A stretch of 64,000 nucleotides of DNA, from contig NZ_WMEX01000008.1 in NCBI RefSeq assembly GCF_009856365.1, forward strand, positions 1-64,000, in the 5' to 3' direction. Positions 58,842 to 64,000 of this stretch are shown one piece after another. The position numbers and the translations under genes were made by a program. Position 1 is the first letter of the stretch; every line of letters starts with the position of its first letter. Source of the stretch: Vreelandella halophila (GTDB taxonomy: Bacteria > Pseudomonadota > Gammaproteobacteria > Pseudomonadales > Oleiphilaceae). Under the pieces are notes generated by a model. That model did not search any database and was not told the DNA's origin. It saw only the letters and a list, made by a program, of their open reading frames with translations.

Positions 58842-61800
58842 ATGTTCAACAAGGTACTGATCGCCAACCGCGGCGCCATCGCCCGCCGCATCACCCGCAC
58901 ACTGCGCGAGCTGGGCGTTACCAGTGTCGCCGTCTACGCCGAAGCCGACGCGGACTCCCTGCATGTCCGCGAGGCCGACGAAGCCTGGCCCCTGGGTGAC
59001 GGCTCCGCCACGGAAACCTACCTCAACCAGGACAAGCTCTTCCGCATCATCGAAGACGCAAGCATCGACGCCGTCCACCCCGGCTACGGCTTCCTCAGCG
59101 AGAACCCCGACTTCGTCGAACGCTGCGAAGCCGCGGGTGTCGCCTTTATCGGCCCACGCCCGCACCAGATGACCGAATTCGGCCTCAAGCACACCGCCCG
59201 CGAAATCGCCGAAAAGGCCGAGGTGCCCCTGCTCCCCGGCACCGGCCTGCTGGAGGACAAAGCCAGCGCCCTCAAAGCTGCCGACGACATCGGCTACCCC
59301 GTCATGCTCAAGAGCTCCGCCGGGGGTGGCGGCATTGGCATGCAGATCTGCCACGACAGCGAGACGCTGGATAAGGCCTGGGACAGCGTGCGTCGTCTGA
59401 GCGCCAATAACTTCGCCAACGACAGCGTCTTCCTGGAGAAGTACATCGAGCACGCCCGGCACATCGAGGTGCAGGTGTTCGGTGACGGCAGCGGAAAGGC
59501 CGTGGCCCTGGGCGAACGGGACTGTTCCGCCCAGCGTCGCCACCAGAAGGTCCTCGAAGAGGCGCCCGCCCCCAACCTGCCGGACGCCGTCCGCGCCACC
59601 CTGAATGAGACCGCACCGCGCCTGATCTCGGCGGTAAACTACCGCAATGCGGGCACGGTCGAGTTCATTCTGGACCAGGCCACCAACCGCTTCTACTTCC
59701 TGGAGATGAACACCCGGCTCCAGGTGGAGCACGGGGCGACCGAGCAGGTCTACGGCGTGGATCTTGTCGAGTGGATGGTCAGGCTGGCCGCTGGCGAGTT
59801 GGGTGACATCGAGCAGCTTGCCGCCAAGCTTAAACCAACCGGCCATGCCATCCAGGCCCGCCTCTACGCGGAAGATCCGAATAAGGACTTCCAGCCCTGC
59901 GCCGGGCTTCTGACCCATGTTGAATTCCCGGACGCGGATGGCAGCCGGCGCCGCATTGACCACTGGATCGAGGCCGGTCTGGAGGTGTCGCCCCTCTATG
60001 ACCCGATGCTGGCCAAGGTCATCGTGCACGAAGCCGACAGGGACCAGGCCCTCACCGCCCTGAGGGACACTCTGGATCAGACCATTGTCGAGGGCATCGA
60101 GACCAATCGGGAATACGTCGCGGCAATCCTTGGCGACGCCGTGTTTGCCGATGGCCGAATGACCACGCGCTACCTGAACGGCTTCAGCTATCAGCCCGCC
60201 ACCATCGATGTACTGGCCAGCGGCACCATGACCACGGTCCAGGACTACCCGGGACGCATCGGTTACTGGCCGGTGGGTATCCCGCCCTCCGGACCCATGG
60301 ACAACCTTAGCTTCCGCCTGGCCAACCGTCTGCTGGGCAATGACGAAGGCGCCGCCGGGCTGGAACTGACGCTGAACGGCCCCACCCTGCGCTTCAACAG
60401 CGCCACCACTATCGCACTGACCGGCGCGGACCTGAACGCCACCCTGGACGGCGAAACCCTGCCACTGAACCGCACCGTCCCGGTCACGGCGGGCCAGACC
60501 CTCAAGCTGGGCAAGGTGACCGGCAACGGCGCCCGCGCCTACCTGGCGATCGCCGGGGGCATCCAGTGCCAGCCCCACCTGGGCTCGCGCAGCACCTTTA
60601 CGCTCGGCCAGTTCGGCGGCCATGGCGGGCGGGCGCTGCGCACCGGCGATGTGCTGCATCTGGATGCAGACGCTTCCGCGCCCGAGGCGATGAACCTGCC
60701 GGGGGCCATGACGCCCGGGCTCACCACCCACTGGACCCTGCGCTGCACCTATGGGCCCCACGGCGCGCCGGAGTTCTTCACCGAAGCGGACATGGAGACC
60801 TTCTTCAGCGCGGACTGGCAGATCCACTACAACTCCAACCGTACGGGCATCCGCCTGGTTGGCCCCAAGCCCGAGTGGGCGCGGCGGGATGGCGGCGAGG
60901 CGGGCATGCATCCCTCCAACATCCACGACAACGCCTACGCCATCGGCACGGTCGACTTTACCGGCGACATGCCGGTGATACTGGGCCCGGACGGCCCCTC
61001 GCTGGGCGGCTTCGTGTGCCCGGCGACGGTCATCCAGACCGACCTCTGGAAACTGGGCCAGCTCAAGGCCGGTGACACTGTGCGATTCGAGCCTGTCAGC
61101 CTGGACGATGCCGACCGTCTCACCGAGGCCCGCAACCGGAGCATCGCGGCGCTCGAGGACCAGGCACCGGCAGTCACACCGCAGCGCCCGGCCAGCCCCA
61201 TCCTCCAGTCACTGAGCGCCGACGAAGCCGGCGTGGCCGTCACCTATCGCCCCTGCGGCGACCGCTACCTGCTGGTGGAATACGGGCCCATCGAGCTGGA
61301 CCTTCGCCTGCGCTTCCGCGCCCACGCCCTGATGCTCTGGCTCAAGGAGCAAGACCTGGCGGGTGTGCTGGAACTCACACCCGGCATCCGTTCGCTGCAG
61401 ATCCACTTTGATCCGCTGGTCATGGATCGTCAGCGGCTTCTGCGGATCCTGAAGGAGGCGGAGGACCACCTCCAGCGCCAGAAGGAACAGAAGGTCGCCT
61501 CGCGCATCGTCTGGCTGCCCCTGTCCTGGGACGACGAGGCCTGCCACGAGGCCATCCGCAAGTACATGCAATCGGTGCGCAGCGACGCGCCCTGGTGCCC
61601 CAGCAACCTTGAATTCATCCGGCGCATCAACGGCCTCGACAGCATCGATGACGTCAAGCAGATCCTGTTCTCGGCGAGCTACGTGGTCATGGGCCTGGGC
61701 GACGTCTACCTGGGCGCCCCCGTCGCCACGCCCTATGACCCACGTCAGCGCCTGGTCACCACCAAGTACAACCCGGCACGGACCTGGACGGCGGAAAACT

Positions 61801-62441
61801 CCGTGGGCATCGGCGGCTCCTACCTGTGCGTCTACGGCATGGAAGGCCCCGGCGGCTACCAGTTCGTGGGCCGCACCCTGCAGGTCTGGAACCGTTACCG
61901 GCGCACGCGCCACTTCACCGAGCCGCACCTGCTGCGCTTCTTCGACCAGATCCGTTTCTACGAGGTCAGCTCGGAGGAACTGCAGCAGATCCGGCGGGAT
62001 CACCCCAAGGGCGACTTTCCGCTGCAGACCGAGGAAACCACCTTCGATCTGGACGAGTACCAGCAGTTCCTGGAGGCCAACGCCGAAAGCATCCGGACCT
62101 TCACCGAAGCCCGCAACCAGGCCTTCGAGGAGGAGCTCGAACGCTGGGTCGCCAGCGGCGCCATCAACTACGAATCCCAGCAGGACCTGGGCGAGCACGA
62201 GGCGGATGAGCTGCCTGAGGGCACCCCGGTGGAATCACCGACCGCCGGCAACATCTGGCAGCTGCTGATCAGTGAGGGAGACGCCGTGGAAGAAGGTCAG
62301 GTGGTGGCGATCCTCGAGTCCATGAAAATGGAGATCGAGGTAACGGCGCCCGAGGCCGGCAAGATCACCCACATTACCCGCCAGGAGGGACAGCAGATTG
62401 ATGCTGGGCAGGCGGTCATGGTGGTTGGCACCGGGTTCTGA
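58842..62441 (+). CDS. Guanidine carboxylase (biotin-dependent, urea carboxylase family)
   Basis: 1199 residues. Biotin carboxylase domain about 1-450: ANRGAIARRITRTLRELGV, GFLSENPDF, the ATP glycine loop SSAGGGGIGMQI near 165-176, EVQVFGDGSG and EMNTRLQVEHGATEQVYG. KipA/AHS2-like carboxyltransferase domain about 460-760 (GYWPVGIPPSGPMDNLSFRL; MHPSNIHDNAYAIGTVDFTG), KipI/AHS1-like domain about 780-1000, and a biotinyl domain at the end with ESMKMEIEV (biotin on Lys1162). It carboxylates guanidine with ATP and bicarbonate to carboxyguanidine. Urea is the alternative, but the riboswitch and DUF1989 partners favour guanidine. It is the last gene of the operon and lacks the fused allophanate hydrolase of fungal urea amidolyase. 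Confidence 0.88.
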   Translation: MFNKVLIANRGAIARRITRTLRELGVTSVAVYAEADADSLHVREADEAWPLGDGSATETYLNQDKLFRIIEDASIDAVHPGYGFLSENPDFVERCEAAGVAFIGPRPHQMTEFGLKHTAREIAEKAEVPLLPGTGLLEDKASALKAADDIGYPVMLKSSAGGGGIGMQICHDSETLDKAWDSVRRLSANNFANDSVFLEKYIEHARHIEVQVFGDGSGKAVALGERDCSAQRRHQKVLEEAPAPNLPDAVRATLNETAPRLISAVNYRNAGTVEFILDQATNRFYFLEMNTRLQVEHGATEQVYGVDLVEWMVRLAAGELGDIEQLAAKLKPTGHAIQARLYAEDPNKDFQPCAGLLTHVEFPDADGSRRRIDHWIEAGLEVSPLYDPMLAKVIVHEADRDQALTALRDTLDQTIVEGIETNREYVAAILGDAVFADGRMTTRYLNGFSYQPATIDVLASGTMTTVQDYPGRIGYWPVGIPPSGPMDNLSFRLANRLLGNDEGAAGLELTLNGPTLRFNSATTIALTGADLNATLDGETLPLNRTVPVTAGQTLKLGKVTGNGARAYLAIAGGIQCQPHLGSRSTFTLGQFGGHGGRALRTGDVLHLDADASAPEAMNLPGAMTPGLTTHWTLRCTYGPHGAPEFFTEADMETFFSADWQIHYNSNRTGIRLVGPKPEWARRDGGEAGMHPSNIHDNAYAIGTVDFTGDMPVILGPDGPSLGGFVCPATVIQTDLWKLGQLKAGDTVRFEPVSLDDADRLTEARNRSIAALEDQAPAVTPQRPASPILQSLSADEAGVAVTYRPCGDRYLLVEYGPIELDLRLRFRAHALMLWLKEQDLAGVLELTPGIRSLQIHFDPLVMDRQRLLRILKEAEDHLQRQKEQKVASRIVWLPLSWDDEACHEAIRKYMQSVRSDAPWCPSNLEFIRRINGLDSIDDVKQILFSASYVVMGLGDVYLGAPVATPYDPRQRLVTTKYNPARTWTAENSVGIGGSYLCVYGMEGPGGYQFVGRTLQVWNRYRRTRHFTEPHLLRFFDQIRFYEVSSEELQQIRRDHPKGDFPLQTEETTFDLDEYQQFLEANAESIRTFTEARNQAFEEELERWVASGAINYESQQDLGEHEADELPEGTPVESPTAGNIWQLLISEGDAVEEGQVVAILESMKMEIEVTAPEAGKITHITRQEGQQIDAGQAVMVVGTGF

Positions 62442-62851
62442 CCCGCCATCAAGAGCCAGCTGCAGAGCCTTTTTGGCACTGGGGGCTGGCATTTGCCCTG
62501 GCAGCCCCACCCGCAGGGGTCATGTTCACTTGTTCCTCGATTAAATATGCACTGGCACCCATCAACCGTGCACCTTTTTGGAACACGGCCCCATGACCGC
62601 TTTACGCGATTTCACTCAATCCCCGAGATCCATGGATTGTTGCAGCAGACATACAGACTCCAAGTGTTTATCACCCAAATAACAGCCCCGAAAAAAGATC
62701 AACAGGCACAGCCAAAAAAATGAATAATAAGGAAAACCCCTCAACCCCCAGCAACACAGGTAACAAACAGAAACATTGCCCCGCCCTGCCTGGTACTTCT
62801 GTTGCTTATTCATTGAATCGTCGTTGACTGGAGAATCCAAGGCGAAACCCG
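62442..62851. other. Gene-free spacer between guanidine carboxylase and EAL-protein genes
   Basis: 410 bases without a convincing gene. A hairpin GGGGCTG/CAGCCCC (62482-62488, 62502-62508) about 40 bases after the carboxylase stop may end that transcript; it lacks a T tract. From about 62640 the sequence becomes A-rich. A 35-codon frame at 62720-62827 has no ribosome site and no recognisable product. The promoter of the following EAL gene must be here, but no element stood out. Confidence 0.5.
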
Positions 62852-64000
62852 ATGAATGATCTCACTGGTTGTATGTACGAACAGGGCAGCTGCCTGCCCA
62901 CATGGTTTGGGGATTTCGAGCTTTCCTGTGAATTCCAGCCGATCGTCAGCCCAACGCACCGTCGGACCGTTGGCTTCGAGGCACTGGCCAGGGCCCGCCG
63001 CTGCAACGATCCGGTCTCACCCGCAGTCCTGTTCTCGGAAGCCGAATCAGAGGGCGATGAGCCCTGTCTCGATATCGTTCTCTGGCAACAGGCGCTCCGC
63101 ACCTATGCGGAAACCAGGCCTAATGCATGGCTGTTCCTGAACCTGAGCGCGGCAAGCGTGGTGGATTCGCGCACCGCACCGGATATCCTGGCGCAACTCG
63201 TACACCAGTCCGGCCTCTCCTGCGACCGGATTGTGCTCGAGATCGTGGAAGACGCCGTCAGTGACCAGGAAGCGCTGGCACGGTTCGTGGCCGGGTGCCG
63301 GAACCACGGATTCCGGATCGCGATTGATGACTTCGGCGCCGGTGATGCCCACTTCGAACGGATCTGGCGCATCCGCCCGGACATCGTGAAAATGGATAGG
63401 ACGATGGTGGTCCACGCCGCCGAGAACGCCCGCGCTTCCAGACTCTTCCTGAGCCTGATCAGGATGATCCGCGAGAACGGCAGCCTGGTCCTTGTGGAGG
63501 GACTGGAAACCCGCGAACAGGCAGCCCTTGCCTGGGAATCCGAGGCGGATTTCTACCAGGGATTCTGGTACAGCCATCCCCGTACTGAACTGAGAACGGC
63601 CTCGGCGGAAGCGGAACCGCGGCTTTTCCTGGCCCAGCAACACTTTACGGCCCTGAATGACCAGCAGGAATCGGAGCAGATCCAGTGCCTGCGGAACCTG
63701 CGTCACGAGGTGCTTGAGACCTGTCACCAGATCGCTGGTGGCACTGCCCTCGCAGAAGCCGCAACGCATCTGCTCACGAGCCCTGGCGCCAAACGGTGCT
63801 ACCTGCTGGACACCCGGGGCGTGCAACAGGGCGAGACCGCCTTCGCCGCCGGCTATGCAAGCAGGGGCGCCGCATTCAACCCTCTCCTGAGCGCCGAGGG
63901 CGCCAGCTGGTCTCACCGGGAATACTTCCGCAGTGCGACGAACAGGCCCGGCGAGATCCATCTGTCACGCCCTTATGTGGCACTCCCGGATTCGGCGAGG
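62852..64000 (+). CDS. EAL-domain c-di-GMP phosphodiesterase-like protein (partial)
   Basis: 383 codons from the ATG at 62852 to the right edge, still open. The EAL domain covers about residues 20-255: FQPIVSPTHRRTVGFEALARA, FLNLSAASV, IVLEIVEDAVSD, RIAIDDFGAGDAHF, DIVKMDRTMV, VLVEGLET and YQGFWYSHP, so the metal-binding and catalytic positions look intact. After a linker with a possible coiled coil (NDQQESEQIQCLRNLRHEVL), a second domain starts at about 300 with CYLLDTRGVQQGETAFAAGY and SWSHREYFRSATNRPGEIHL, then SRPYVALP. This resembles a Cache/PDC-type sensor, here without flanking membrane helices. The sensory domain is C-terminal, an unusual order. Confidence 0.85.
   Translation, partial: MNDLTGCMYEQGSCLPTWFGDFELSCEFQPIVSPTHRRTVGFEALARARRCNDPVSPAVLFSEAESEGDEPCLDIVLWQQALRTYAETRPNAWLFLNLSAASVVDSRTAPDILAQLVHQSGLSCDRIVLEIVEDAVSDQEALARFVAGCRNHGFRIAIDDFGAGDAHFERIWRIRPDIVKMDRTMVVHAAENARASRLFLSLIRMIRENGSLVLVEGLETREQAALAWESEADFYQGFWYSHPRTELRTASAEAEPRLFLAQQHFTALNDQQESEQIQCLRNLRHEVLETCHQIAGGTALAEAATHLLTSPGAKRCYLLDTRGVQQGETAFAAGYASRGAAFNPLLSAEGASWSHREYFRSATNRPGEIHLSRPYVALPDSAR

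Noticed and set aside
58209-60926. 905-codon open frame on the minus strand
   Set aside because: It is antisense to the second DUF1989 gene and the guanidine carboxylase, both strongly supported. It has no domain, shows the Val/Gly/His-rich composition of a shadow frame in GC-rich DNA, and lacks a ribosome site.
62720-62827. 35-codon frame in the A-rich spacer before the EAL gene
   Set aside because: No ribosome site and a low-complexity Asn/Lys/Pro/Thr product; kept only as part of the spacer.
63047-63961. 304-codon open frame on the minus strand
   Set aside because: Antisense to the EAL-domain protein that reads through the window edge with intact catalytic motifs.
1-64000. CRISPR arrays, insertion sequences, integrases, rRNA or tRNA genes
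   Set aside because: None was recognised on either strand. Rearrangement signs at 53442 and the AT-rich gene at 26547 have no adjacent transposase or attachment site.

Overview
The window looks like chromosome of a moderately GC-rich gammaproteobacterium, probably a marine or halophilic aerobic heterotroph. The signs are a homodimer-type pyruvate dehydrogenase E1 (aceE), an aerobic glpD/glpK glycerol route, a BCCT osmolyte transporter, an ANR/FNR-type box before an arginine deiminase operon, sigma-54/NtrC-type promoters and several cyclic-di-GMP proteins. No rRNA, tRNA, CRISPR array, prophage or insertion sequence was seen. I cannot name the genus from the sequence alone.

Layout. 1-10.4 kb: a glycerol-to-pyruvate block. 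It holds aceE (partial), pyk, an outer-membrane porin, glpD, glpR, glpK, tpiA and a GapN-type non-phosphorylating glyceraldehyde-3-phosphate dehydrogenase, with inverted TTCG/CGAA operators suggesting GlpR control of the set. 10.5-18.6 kb: DUF2721 protein, diguanylate cyclase, fatty acid desaturase, BCCT transporter, a DAHP synthase behind a complete aromatic-amino-acid attenuator (leader peptide, mutually exclusive hairpins, terminator), a siderophore-interacting protein and a DMT permease. 18.7-24.3 kb: arginine deiminase operon (YfcC-type antiporter, arcA, arcB, arcC) with mtfA overlapping its end. 24.2-28.3 kb: small genes, a GNAT pseudogene, a DUF2157 membrane protein, a SHOCT protein, an AT-rich PEP-CTERM gene and a quinone oxidoreductase.

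28.5-46.3 kb: DegV, NDH-2, GST-like and GNAT proteins; zwf-edd (upper Entner-Doudoroff); galU followed by a D-glycerate 3-kinase, an MMPL/RND exporter and two small proteins; a TonB receptor with a PepSY reductase-like protein and a 65-residue membrane protein; then a divergent EamA exporter/LysR pair. 46.4-51.4 kb: a chemoreceptor plus EAL-CBS-GGDEF protein operon, a small DUF6522-like protein and a zinc alcohol dehydrogenase. 51.5-62.4 kb: a guanidine-degradation locus. Right edge: a partial EAL-domain protein.

The standout is 51.5-62.4 kb. A guanidine-I (ykkC) riboswitch lies in the 5' leader of an operon encoding an ABC importer, two DUF1989 proteins (carboxyguanidine deiminase subunits) and a guanidine/urea carboxylase. 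Upstream of the riboswitch are a near-consensus sigma-54 promoter and two NtrC-like sites. The last enzyme of the pathway, allophanate hydrolase, is separate, with its own sigma-54-like promoter and a perfect 22-bp palindrome over the predicted start point. A GntR repressor gene and a 26-codon relic of a biotin carboxylase gene sit between the two units. Together they read as nitrogen-limitation control combined with guanidine sensing.
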